Shown here in pieces: positions 32,266-40,745 of a stretch of DNA of 64,000 nucleotides; positions within the stretch are counted from its first letter, which is position 1; each line of letters starts with the position of its first letter. Source of the stretch: Ornithinibacillus sp047228935 (GTDB lineage Bacteria; Bacillota; Bacilli; Bacillales; Amphibacillaceae); assembly GCF_047228935.1 (NCBI RefSeq), contig NZ_JBFEGG010000004.1, forward strand, positions 186,001-250,000, given 5' to 3'. The notes under the pieces are model-generated. The model saw nothing but the letters and a program-made list of their open reading frames with translations, did no database searches and was not told the origin of the DNA. A program made the translations under genes and the position numbers.

Positions 32266-34164
32266 TTATTTTAGTAAGCGTAATCCATTTAAAATAACCA
32301 AAATAGTACTTCCTTCATGACCAATAACACCAAGGGGTAGATCAATTGCTTGGAAGTAATTAGAAATAAGTAAAACAATTATAACACCAACAGAAAAGAT
32401 AACATTTTGTTTTACTATGCTATTCATCCTACTTGAAAGCTTAATTGCATTCAAAATCTTAGACAAATCATTTTTCATTAGAACTACATCTGAAGTCTCT
32501 AATGCAACATCTGTGCCTTCCCCCATAGCAATACCTAGATTAGCAGTAGCTAGGGATGGAGCATCATTAATTCCATCTCCAACCATTGCGACATTAGCAA
32601 ATCTATTTCGTAACGCTTTTATATGAGTAACTTTATCTTCAGGAAGACAATTTGCGATATATTCATCTATTCCAACCTCTTTAGCAATTGCTTCAGCGGT
32701 TAGTTTATTATCGCCGGTTAACATGATTGTTTTGATTCCATGCTTTTGTAAAGATTGTATTGCTGTCTTTGTATCTTTTCTTATTGTATCTTTTAAGGCA
32801 AATACCGAAGCGATTTTACCTTCTGTTTTTACAAAAACTACTGTCTTTCCTTCAGCAGCAAATGTATTTAAGATTCCATCTAAAAATTCCTCAGCTATTT
32901 GGTTACCGATATAATCAGGTTTACCAATTTGCCATAACTGACCATTAACTACTGCTTCTACACCTTTACCACTAATTGTTTTCATGTCATGTACTTCAAT
33001 TGAATTTGTTTCAGTATGTTCTTTGCTATAAGCAGCGATTGCTTTTGCTAATGGATGTGTGGACCTATTCTCAATGGCGCCTGTTATAGCAATTACGGAA
33101 TCTTTATCAACATCTGGAGCAAAATATGCATCAGTAACAACTAGGGCTCCATTTGTTAATGTGCCAGTTTTGTCAAAAGCGATTGCTTTTATATGACTAA
33201 GGTTTTCAAGGTGAATGCCACCTTTAAATAATACTCCCTTTCGTGCACTGTTTGAAATAGCAGATAGAGTAGCCGGCATAATAGATGCGACTAGTGCACA
33301 AGGAGATGCAACAACGAGAAGTATAATAGCTCGATAAATACTATCTTCTAATGACCAGTTAAATAAAAAGAAAGGTAAAAATAACATAATAGCAAATACT
33401 ACTATTACGACCTTCACATAGATTCCTTCAAATCGTTCGATAAATAACTGTGAGGGAGATTTTTCTTCTTGTGCTGATTGAACGAGATTGATTATTTTTT
33501 GAACCATGTTTTCATTTACACTTTTAGTAATAGAGATGGTAATCGTCCCGTCGAGAGACACGGTACCTGCAAGAACATCCTCATCCTTTGCTTTTGTTAC
33601 AGGAATAGATTCGCCTGTTATTGCACTTTCATCAATCGAAGTAGAGCCGGTAAGGATAATGCCATCTGCAGGAATTAGCTCTCCTGCACGAACTAGAATT
33701 ACATCACCAATTTTTAATTGGTTGACCGGTACAATCTCTTCCTTTTTTTCTAATATTTTTGTTGCTTCTTCAGGCTGAAGTTTCAAAAGGCTAGAAATTT
33801 CTTTTTTACTTTTATTTAACGTATATGTTTCTAGAGCACCTGATAGAGCAAAAATAAAAATTAATATTGCACCTTCTGTCCAATAACCGATAATAGCAGA
33901 ACCGATGGCAGCGAATATCATAAGCATTTCAACATTGAGTTGTTTATGTTGAATTGTTTCGGAAATTCCTTCCTTTGCTTTAGCATAACCGCCAATTGCA
34001 AAGGCAATCAGGTGAAGTATTACAAATGCTGAATGTGGCATATTATTTTCTAGTGACCAAGTGACAAGGATGATAACCCCACTTAATAAGGCAGCAATTA
34101 ATTCCATATGTGGTGTTATTTTTTTAAACAAGCTAGTAGGAGTAATAGCTGTACGTTCTTCCAT
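32266..34164 (-). CDS. pfeT: P1B-4-type metal-transporting ATPase (PfeT/ZosA-like)
   Basis: Exports a divalent metal, probably Fe(II), using ATP. 632 aa without an N-terminal metal-binding domain. Motifs: the TGES loop in ESAITGESIPVTK, the membrane motif SPCALVAS, the phosphorylated Asp in FDKTGTLTNG, HPLAKAI, MLTGDNKLTAEAIA, MVGDGINDAPSLA and the C-terminal HEGSTILVILNGLRLL that marks P1B-4 pumps. B. subtilis PfeT (formerly ZosA, 637 aa) is the nearest match I know. A PerR-type box lies upstream, as for pfeT. Co or Zn export is possible. Confidence 0.87.
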   Translation of the reverse strand: MEERTAITPTSLFKKITPHMELIAALLSGVIILVTWSLENNMPHSAFVILHLIAFAIGGYAKAKEGISETIQHKQLNVEMLMIFAAIGSAIIGYWTEGAILIFIFALSGALETYTLNKSKKEISSLLKLQPEEATKILEKKEEIVPVNQLKIGDVILVRAGELIPADGIILTGSTSIDESAITGESIPVTKAKDEDVLAGTVSLDGTITISITKSVNENMVQKIINLVQSAQEEKSPSQLFIERFEGIYVKVVIVVFAIMLFLPFFLFNWSLEDSIYRAIILLVVASPCALVASIMPATLSAISNSARKGVLFKGGIHLENLSHIKAIAFDKTGTLTNGALVVTDAYFAPDVDKDSVIAITGAIENRSTHPLAKAIAAYSKEHTETNSIEVHDMKTISGKGVEAVVNGQLWQIGKPDYIGNQIAEEFLDGILNTFAAEGKTVVFVKTEGKIASVFALKDTIRKDTKTAIQSLQKHGIKTIMLTGDNKLTAEAIAKEVGIDEYIANCLPEDKVTHIKALRNRFANVAMVGDGINDAPSLATANLGIAMGEGTDVALETSDVVLMKNDLSKILNAIKLSSRMNSIVKQNVIFSVGVIIVLLISNYFQAIDLPLGVIGHEGSTILVILNGLRLLK

Positions 34165-34201
34165 TTTTCATTCCCTCCTATAATTAAAAATATGTACTAG
34201 T

Positions 34202-34216
34202 TAATAATAATTATAA
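34202..34216. promoter_or_regulatory. Per box upstream of the P1B-4 ATPase
   Basis: On the minus strand TTATAATTATTATTA matches the Per box TTATAATNATTATAA at 14 of 15 positions, 38 bp upstream of the start. Suggests peroxide/iron control by PerR; Fur is the alternative. Confidence 0.7.
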
Positions 34217-34418
34217 TCTAATATATATTATAATAACATAAGATTACCAGGAATCAATACTTTAGTTTTCAAGATAAAACAAATTGTATCTATTATTATC
34301 TGCTATGCTTAATAACAGTTTTTGGAAAGGTGAGTAAAACTTGAATAATTCAGTATTTATCTGTTATAATCTGAAATGTTCAATGAATTGTAACAGAAAA
34401 CAAAAGGGGGGTTTTAAG

Positions 34419-35261
34419 GTGAAGAAATTTATCCTTATACTAGTAGTATTAAGTACATTAATTATCCTTGCTGCTTGTGGGGGAGAAACAGAAGAACAAG
34501 CAGAGGATAGTGTTTGGTCACAAATTGAGGAGTCTGGTGAGATTGTAGTTGGAACTGCAGGAACGTTATATCCAGCCTCTTATTATCCTGAGGGGTCTGA
34601 TGAATTAACAGGGTACAATGTTGAAGTTTTCCGTGAAATTGCGGAGCGTTTAGGTGTAGATATTAAATTTGAAACTCTCGGCTTTGATGCAATGCTATCT
34701 GCATTACAAAGTGGTCGTGTTGATATAATTCAAGCGGGCCCAAGAGAAGCAAGCCGCGATAAGTTCGCATTTTCTGAGCCAGTGAAGTATTCATTTGCAA
34801 CTATGATTGTTCGTGCAGATGACTTATCTGGTATTCATACTTTAGAAGATTTAAAAGGTAAAAGAGCTGGTGGAGCCGCAACTACAGTTTATAGTGATAT
34901 AGCTAGAAAATATGGTGCTGAAGTTGTAACATACGGAAATGTAACGAATGATGCTTATTTAAGAGACGTTCATAATGGACGTACAGATGTAGTAATTAAC
35001 GATTACTATCTTCAATCTTTAGCAATTCAAGCATTTCCTGAATTCAATATTACGTTACATCCAGATCTTAGATTCCACCCGACTACTAACAATGTTGTGA
35101 TGCAAAAGGATGCAACTGTTCTATTAGAAAAAATTAATGAAATTATTGCAGATATGAAAGAAGATGGAACATTAACTAAGATCTCGGAAGAATTCTTCGG
35201 AGGACTTGATGTATCGAAAGAACCAGAAGAGGAAGTAATTGAAATCGAAGGCATTGAATAA
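34419..35261 (+). CDS. Amino-acid ABC transporter substrate-binding lipoprotein
   Basis: Extracytoplasmic solute-binding protein (family 3), 280 aa. Lipoprotein signal with lipobox LAAC at about residues 17-20. Then ESGEIVVGTAGTLYPASYYP, GYNVEVFREIAERLGVDIKF and RVDIIQAGPREASRDKFAFS, the usual layout of polar amino acid binding proteins. The GTG at 34419 has AAAGGGGGG 7 nt upstream; the longer frame is unlikely. Paired with the permease gene, but no ATPase gene follows. Confidence 0.88.
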   Translation: MKKFILILVVLSTLIILAACGGETEEQAEDSVWSQIEESGEIVVGTAGTLYPASYYPEGSDELTGYNVEVFREIAERLGVDIKFETLGFDAMLSALQSGRVDIIQAGPREASRDKFAFSEPVKYSFATMIVRADDLSGIHTLEDLKGKRAGGAATTVYSDIARKYGAEVVTYGNVTNDAYLRDVHNGRTDVVINDYYLQSLAIQAFPEFNITLHPDLRFHPTTNNVVMQKDATVLLEKINEIIADMKEDGTLTKISEEFFGGLDVSKEPEEEVIEIEGIE

Positions 35262-35272
35262 TAGGTGATCAG

Positions 35273-35992
35273 ATGTTTGAAATTGATAGAGTCCAATTAG
35301 ATAAATTATTTGATCTAAAGCTTGCATGGGAGAGCCTACCATTTTTATTAGAAGGAATTCCGATGACTATCTCTCTTGCAATAATTGGTATGATCATTGG
35401 TCTTATTTTAGGCTTCTTTATTTCGTTAGCTAGAAGTTCATCAAACATTGTACTTCGTTGGCCATCAAGAATGTATATCTCTTTTATGAGAAGTACACCA
35501 ATCATAGTATTTCTGTTCTTGATTTATCACGGCTTACCTATTATAGGAATAAAGTTAACTGCCTTTATTGCTGCTTCTATAGTATTCGGGTTAAATAGTG
35601 CAGGCTATATTGCTGAAATTTACCGTGCATCTCTTTTTAGTGTGGATAAAGGGCAATGGGAAGCGGCGAAAGCATTAAACATTCCATATTGGAAAGCAAT
35701 GCGCTTGATTATTCTTCCACAGGCGATTCGTATTGCGATTCCGCCTTTAGCAAATGTGTTTTTAAGTTTAATGCTAGGAACTTCTCTTGCCTCGATTATT
35801 ACAGTACCGGAGTTGTTTCAAAAAGCACAAATTGTTGCTGGTAGAGAATTTGATGCGATGACGATGTATATCATGGTTGCACTTTTATACTGGCCAATAG
35901 GAATTGGTATTTCTTATCTACAAGATAGATTAGAAAAACGGTATGGGAATTATATTGATGTAAGAGCTAAAGAAAGTAGAGCTATAAATTAA
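35273..35992 (+). CDS. Amino-acid ABC transporter permease (HisM/GlnP type)
   Basis: 239 aa, about 5 transmembrane segments. ABC coupling motif (EAA loop) in EAAKALNIPYWKAMRLIILP. SLARSSSNIVLRWPSRMYIS and FMRSTPIIVFLFLIYHGLP fit the polar amino acid uptake family. Starts 11 nt after the binding-protein gene. The missing ATP-binding gene must be supplied from elsewhere. Confidence 0.88.
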   Translation: MFEIDRVQLDKLFDLKLAWESLPFLLEGIPMTISLAIIGMIIGLILGFFISLARSSSNIVLRWPSRMYISFMRSTPIIVFLFLIYHGLPIIGIKLTAFIAASIVFGLNSAGYIAEIYRASLFSVDKGQWEAAKALNIPYWKAMRLIILPQAIRIAIPPLANVFLSLMLGTSLASIITVPELFQKAQIVAGREFDAMTMYIMVALLYWPIGIGISYLQDRLEKRYGNYIDVRAKESRAIN

Positions 35993-36027
35993 CAGGGAAT
36001 CCGCCAATTGGATTCCCTGTTTCTTTT
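35991..36027 (+). terminator. Terminator of the amino-acid ABC operon
   Basis: AACAGGGAATCC and GGATTCCCTGTT arms with a T-rich tail. Confidence 0.85.
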
Positions 36028-36062
36028 TCTGCTAGACAAATTTCAATACACATACCAAGTTT

Positions 36063-36177
36063 TTGTCCAATAGAATCAATTTAATAGACATTATAATTTG
36101 ATGATAAGATAAATTGTCTAATAGAGTTGTTCTAATGGACAACTTTGCTTACTAAACATATTAAATTGTCCAATAAA
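36063..36177. repeat. Short repeated motif TTGTCYAATARA in a convergent intergenic region
   Basis: Copies at 36063-36074, 36114-36125 and 36166-36177 (direct, 51-52 bp apart) and an inverted copy at 36131-36142. They lie between two convergent genes, so they are unlikely to be promoter operators. May be traces of a small element. Confidence 0.5.
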
Positions 36178-36229
36178 ACATTTCTTATAGACGAAATCTC
36201 GAATCAGCCGTTTATAATGTAAATAACGA

Positions 36230-37408
36230 TTACGAGGCTTCACTCACCGAAACTGAGGTATTACGTTTCATCAACATCGCCCCAACAATAACGGCTAATA
36301 CCACTGCAATAATATAGAAGAAAGATACTTCAGGTAATACATCTATAAATAACCCTCCAACATAAGGACCACCCAAACTTCCAATACTAAAAGCAATACT
36401 ACATAATAGGTTTCCGGCAGGTAGTAGTGACTGTGGTAATAAATCAGTCATGTAAGAAATCCCTAATGAATAAAGCGAACCAACAAAAATTCCTGCTAAA
36501 GTAAATAAGATAAATAAAGCTATAACAGATGATTCCAAAAATGCAGCTCCAATAAAACAGCACATTCCTAAGCTTACGATGAATAAAAGTATTTTTCTTC
36601 TACCAATCTTGTCACTTAGAATACCCAATGGTAACTGAGAAATTAAGCTTCCACCTGCAAAACACGGAATAATCAAGGAAAGTGTATCTACTTCATGACC
36701 GATTCTTAGCCCATAAATTGGAAAGGTAGCATGCAATGTTGCTTCTAAAAAGCCATAGGCAAATGGTGGTAATAAAGCAATCCAAGCTATTTTAGTTGTC
36801 TGGATAAAACGCTTAATCGAACTATCTTTTGACGTTTCTACTGCATTCACACTAGTATCTGGAAACTTGTTCCGTACAAATAACATAAGGGACCAAACGA
36901 TTGTACTAAGTAATGCAGATACGATAAATGGTAATGCTTGATTAACTTCAAGTAGCCTTGTTAATAAGGGACCAATGGCAAATCCTAATCCGAAAGACAT
37001 CCCGTAAAGTGAAATACTTCTTCCTCGAGTTTTTTTATCCGCACTTGTCGTAATCCATGTTTGTGTCCCAAAGTGTAGCATATTATCCCCAATTCCAATC
37101 GCTACCCTCAGTATAAACCAGAACCAAAGCGTCTCCCATAAAGGAAACATTAGTAAAGAAATAATGACTAACAACCCACCGATTAGAATGATTGGTTTAA
37201 ATCCATACTTTTGCATCGGTTTTTCCATAAAGGGAGATGCAAGTAAAACACCAATATAAAGCCCTGTAGCATGTAAGCCATTAACCGAAGAGGATACACC
37301 TAAGTGTTCTAAAATTATGGCAAGTAACGGCATTAACATTCCTTGCGATAAGCCAGAAATCATGACAAGTAAAATTAAAATCCAAAAGCGATAGCGATCT
37401 AAAATCAA
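36230..37408 (-). CDS. yfkF: MFS transporter, YfkF-like
   Basis: Major facilitator with 12 predicted helices, 392 aa. Between helices 2 and 3 it has FMEKPMQKYGFKPIILIGG (degenerate motif A) and in the second half LGILSDKIGRRKILL. SYMTDLLPQSLLPAGNLL fits drug or sugar efflux MFS. B. subtilis YfkF is 391 aa and also lies near yfkD, so the symbol is by position. TTG start after AGGGGGG. Confidence 0.75.
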   Translation of the reverse strand: MILDRYRFWILILLVMISGLSQGMLMPLLAIILEHLGVSSSVNGLHATGLYIGVLLASPFMEKPMQKYGFKPIILIGGLLVIISLLMFPLWETLWFWFILRVAIGIGDNMLHFGTQTWITTSADKKTRGRSISLYGMSFGLGFAIGPLLTRLLEVNQALPFIVSALLSTIVWSLMLFVRNKFPDTSVNAVETSKDSSIKRFIQTTKIAWIALLPPFAYGFLEATLHATFPIYGLRIGHEVDTLSLIIPCFAGGSLISQLPLGILSDKIGRRKILLFIVSLGMCCFIGAAFLESSVIALFILFTLAGIFVGSLYSLGISYMTDLLPQSLLPAGNLLCSIAFSIGSLGGPYVGGLFIDVLPEVSFFYIIAVVLAVIVGAMLMKRNTSVSVSEAS

Positions 37409-37491
37409 ATTTCGTCCCCCCTAGAGATGACAATTATGTATAAAATGACTAGTGCACGAAAAAACTAAGGCAAAAAGAGAGGAATGGGCAT

Positions 37492-38295
37492 ATGAAAAAC
37501 AAATATATCATAGGATTAATTATATTTCTACTTGCAATATTCACCCCCATTATGGTCTTAGCGGCAGAGAAAGAAGACAAGGAAAGCAATAAAAATGACT
37601 ATGAAGTTCCAAGTCATGTCTTAGATATTGCAAAAGAAAATACTTATCCTAATTCAAATGAAGATGAAGAAGTGGTTGAACCAAGTGAATTAACACAGGA
37701 GTTAATTGAAAGTGCAGAAGTTAATATTACTAACCCAAATTTAATTAAAATGCTCAATGAATCAAGTATAGAACCATCCCCAATTGGCTTTGGTTATCGC
37801 GGTTTAATTTTCTTAGGACGTTGGCCATTAAACTACGAATCAGGTGATACGAATATTAATTGGGAATATCAAAAGATTAATGTTAATGAATTAAACAATA
37901 TCGGTGGGAAAGATAACCAAAAATTGAATTTCAACCAACAAACTCAAAAAGAAATCAAAGGTGCATTAACGAATAAAATCGCTAACCCAGATGATGTGAA
38001 GCGAATGATAATTATTACATCGAAACAAAAAACAAAATTACCGCTTTCCTATACAACGACTATCGGGGCAGGCACGAAAAAAGCGAATTCATATGCTGTA
38101 CCACCACAAAAGTACGGTTATTTGCATGCCTTTGCTCCAGCAATTAATGAAAAAGGAAAAGTGACATTTGGTGAAGTGTATATTGAATTAAAGGGCAGTA
38201 AGAAATCCCTTGTTATTAAAAATGTGACCAAACAAGGTATCGGTGCATGGATTCCAATACAAGATCATGTATCATTTTCCTTTGAATTAAAATAA
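37492..38295 (+). CDS. yfkD: YfkD-family exported protein
   Basis: 267 aa. Signal peptide or single N-terminal membrane helix (residues 5-25, ending VLAAE). The body contains IEPSPIGFGYRGLIFLGRWP and LPLSYTTTIGAGTKKANSYA, which fit the YfkD-like family found in Bacilli. Function unknown. Site GAGAGGAATGG upstream. Confidence 0.82.
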   Translation: MKNKYIIGLIIFLLAIFTPIMVLAAEKEDKESNKNDYEVPSHVLDIAKENTYPNSNEDEEVVEPSELTQELIESAEVNITNPNLIKMLNESSIEPSPIGFGYRGLIFLGRWPLNYESGDTNINWEYQKINVNELNNIGGKDNQKLNFNQQTQKEIKGALTNKIANPDDVKRMIIITSKQKTKLPLSYTTTIGAGTKKANSYAVPPQKYGYLHAFAPAINEKGKVTFGEVYIELKGSKKSLVIKNVTKQGIGAWIPIQDHVSFSFELK

Positions 38296-38314
38296 AACAT
38301 CTTGAAGTTTGGTG

Positions 38315-38347
38315 GCTCTGATTCTGATAAGGTTTCAGAGCTTTTTT
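38315..38347 (+). terminator. Terminator of yfkD
   Basis: GCTCTGA and TCAGAGC arms followed by six T. Confidence 0.75.
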
Positions 38348-38393
38348 ATGGATACTGTAGTATAAAAAAGTTACCGATGGCAAAAATAATAGG

Positions 38394-38446
38394 TTGACTC
38401 TTTCGCTTCATTGCTTTATCATGTTAAAGTAATGAAGCGAAAGAGT
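38394..38446 (+). promoter_or_regulatory. Promoter overlaid by a long inverted repeat (YuiF-like transporter gene)
   Basis: TTGACT (38394-38399), 17 bp, TATCAT (38417-38422). A perfect 16-bp inverted repeat has arms ACTCTTTCGCTTCATT at 38397-38412 and its complement at 38431-38446. The left arm fills the spacer; the right arm starts at the predicted transcription start. The inner CTTTA / TAAAG extends the pairing. Strong candidate for a repressor operator. Confidence 0.7.
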
Positions 38447-38462
38447 TGAGGGGGAAAACATA

Positions 38463-39767
38463 ATGGAATGGGTAGTAATTATTTCCGTATTAGTAATGAC
38501 TATACTAAGTTTATTACGGGTAAACGTCATTATATCTGTTATTATCGCTGCTGTTATTGCTGGTTTAATGGCAGGCTTAAATATAATCGAAGCTATTGAA
38601 ATGCTAGTTAGTGGCATGGGAGATCAAGCAAATACAGCGTTAAGCTACATACTGCTTGGTGCATTTGCTGTAGCTATTAGTTATACCGGTATCACAACTA
38701 TTTTAGTAAACTTTTTAATCAAAATATTAACGGGTAAGAAGACGATGCTTTTATTAGTAATAGCTGGTGTTGCTTCTTTATCACAAAATGTTGTACCCGT
38801 TCATATTGCATTTATACCGATTTTAATTCCACCATTATTAAAATTGTTTGATCAAATGCGTGTTGATCGACGTGGAGTTGCCGTTGCATTAACATTCGGA
38901 TTAAAGGCCCCATATGTCATGATTCCAGCTGGATTTGGATTGCTTTTCCACAGTCTTATTTTTGATGGCATGGTACAAAACGGTGCTGATATTACGAAGA
39001 ATGATGTTACATTAGCAATGCTTATTCCAGGATTAGGAATGGTTGTAGGTTTATTAGTTGCGATTTTCTTTACGTACCGAAAAGATAAAGAACCACGTCC
39101 AGATGTAGAAGGGACTCCTGACTACGTTAAAACAGTTAAAGATGTAAGTTTTAACCTTAAACATGTACTAACTATTATAGCTATTCTAGGAGCACTAATT
39201 GTTCAAATTATAACAGGAAACTTAGTTCTAGGAGCTTTAACTGGTTTAATTTTAATGGTATTATTCTTTGTCGTTCCGTTTTCTAAGGGTGATAAAATTG
39301 TTACCGATGGTGTAAGTATGATGAGCTCAATTGCATTTGTAATGCTTGTAGCATCGGGCTACGGAACGATTCTTAAAGAAACTGGCGCAGTAGATGCATT
39401 AGTAGAGGCTTCTTCGGGATTTTTAGGAGATAATAAAGCACTTATTTCATTTGTATTATTACTTGTAGGTTTAGTAATTACGATTGGGATTGGATCATCA
39501 TTTGGTACTATTCCAATTGTAGCGGCTTTATTTGTTCCAATTTGCCTTACTGCAGGATTTTCGCCGTTAGCAACTGCGGCACTTATTGGAACTGCTGGTG
39601 CACTTGGAGATGCTGGATCACCTGCTTCAGATAGTACACTAGGACCAACTTCTGGTTTAAATGCAGATGGAAAACATAATCACATTTGGGATACTTGTGT
39701 ACCAACATTCATTCACTTTAACATCCCGTTATTCATTTTTGGTTGGGCAGCATCACTATTCCTTTAA
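38463..39767 (+). CDS. NhaC/YuiF-type antiporter or amino-acid transporter
   Basis: 434 aa, about 11-12 transmembrane segments, of the ion transporter superfamily. Signatures: SLSQNVVPVHIAFIPILIPP, ALTFGLKAPYVMIPAGFG, GIGSSFGTIPIVAALFVPIC and GDAGSPASDSTLGPTSGLNA. B. subtilis YuiF is the relative I recall with the last motif. Transports Na+/H+ or exports an amino acid; not decidable from sequence. Site GAGGGGG before ATG. Confidence 0.83.
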   Translation: MEWVVIISVLVMTILSLLRVNVIISVIIAAVIAGLMAGLNIIEAIEMLVSGMGDQANTALSYILLGAFAVAISYTGITTILVNFLIKILTGKKTMLLLVIAGVASLSQNVVPVHIAFIPILIPPLLKLFDQMRVDRRGVAVALTFGLKAPYVMIPAGFGLLFHSLIFDGMVQNGADITKNDVTLAMLIPGLGMVVGLLVAIFFTYRKDKEPRPDVEGTPDYVKTVKDVSFNLKHVLTIIAILGALIVQIITGNLVLGALTGLILMVLFFVVPFSKGDKIVTDGVSMMSSIAFVMLVASGYGTILKETGAVDALVEASSGFLGDNKALISFVLLLVGLVITIGIGSSFGTIPIVAALFVPICLTAGFSPLATAALIGTAGALGDAGSPASDSTLGPTSGLNADGKHNHIWDTCVPTFIHFNIPLFIFGWAASLFL

Positions 39768-39837
39768 GGTAGACAAAATAACAGTGCATAAAAAGTATTG
39801 ATTTTGCAAAAGGTAAGAAAAAAATAGGTGGGGTATC

Positions 39838-40632
39838 ATGCAAAAATTGCATTACGTATTAGGATCTGCCATCATATTTTTTCTTGCCTTTTTTTATGTT
39901 GATTTAGACGAGGCAGGAGCTTATGGCTGGGGATATAAGAAAAATAAGGATCATGAAAGACCAGATGTTGGAAAGTATCATCAAATATTAAAGGATAATG
40001 GAAGTTACTATGTAGATGATTCTGGGGATAAAACAGTATACTTAACATTTGATAATGGTTATGAGCAGGGGCATACCGAAGAAATATTAGATGTATTGAA
40101 AAATGAAAAGGTACCTGCCACTTTTTTTGTTACCGGACATTATGTAAGTAGTGCTCCTGATTTAATTAAACGAATGGTAGATGAAGGACATACTATTGGG
40201 AATCACTCTTATCATCATCCGGATTTTACAATTTTGACAAAAGAGGTTATGAAGCGAGAGTTAGAGACCCTTGAGGAATCAGTTGCCAAAGCATCAAAAC
40301 AAGACGATATAAAATATGTTCGTCCACCTAAAGGGATGTTTAATCAGCAGACATTACAATGGGCAAACGAATTAGGTTATATCCATGTTTTCTGGTCACT
40401 TGCAATCATTGACTGGGATACTAATAATCAAAAAGGCTGGCAATATGCCTATGATCAAGTAATGGAGCAAATTCATCCCGGGGCAATAATCCTTCTCCAT
40501 GCCGTGTCAGAAGATAATGCAAAAGCATTGGAAAAGATTATAAAAGATTTAAAGAAAGAAGGATATACCTTTAAAAGCTTGGATGACCTAGTTATAAAAG
40601 ATAAAATACCAGAACCGATTTACGGCTACTAA
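39838..40632 (+). CDS. pdaA: Delta-lactam-forming peptidoglycan deacetylase PdaA
   Basis: Deacetylates muramic acid during formation of muramic delta-lactam in spore cortex. N-terminal membrane/signal segment (residues 5-22), then a NodB-type polysaccharide deacetylase domain with VYLTFDNGYE (PdaA-type motif 1, where classical NodB has TFDDG), GHTIGNHSYHHPD with the metal-binding histidines, VRPPKGMFN, and IHPGAIILLHAVSEDN. 264 aa, close to B. subtilis PdaA. Indicates a spore former. Confidence 0.92.
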   Translation: MQKLHYVLGSAIIFFLAFFYVDLDEAGAYGWGYKKNKDHERPDVGKYHQILKDNGSYYVDDSGDKTVYLTFDNGYEQGHTEEILDVLKNEKVPATFFVTGHYVSSAPDLIKRMVDEGHTIGNHSYHHPDFTILTKEVMKRELETLEESVAKASKQDDIKYVRPPKGMFNQQTLQWANELGYIHVFWSLAIIDWDTNNQKGWQYAYDQVMEQIHPGAIILLHAVSEDNAKALEKIIKDLKKEGYTFKSLDDLVIKDKIPEPIYGY

Positions 40633-40670
40633 TATCTCATAAGGGACTATTCCCTTTTGGGATATTTTTT
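40632..40670 (+). terminator. Terminator of pdaA
   Basis: ATATCTCATAAGGGA and TCCCTTTTGGGATAT form a long stem with two mismatches, followed by seven T. Confidence 0.75.
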
Positions 40671-40745
40671 TGATTCATTTTATTTATTTTAAAATTTCGA
40701 ACTTATTGTTATAATAGTTGAAAATATGCAAAGGGAGTTGATAGG

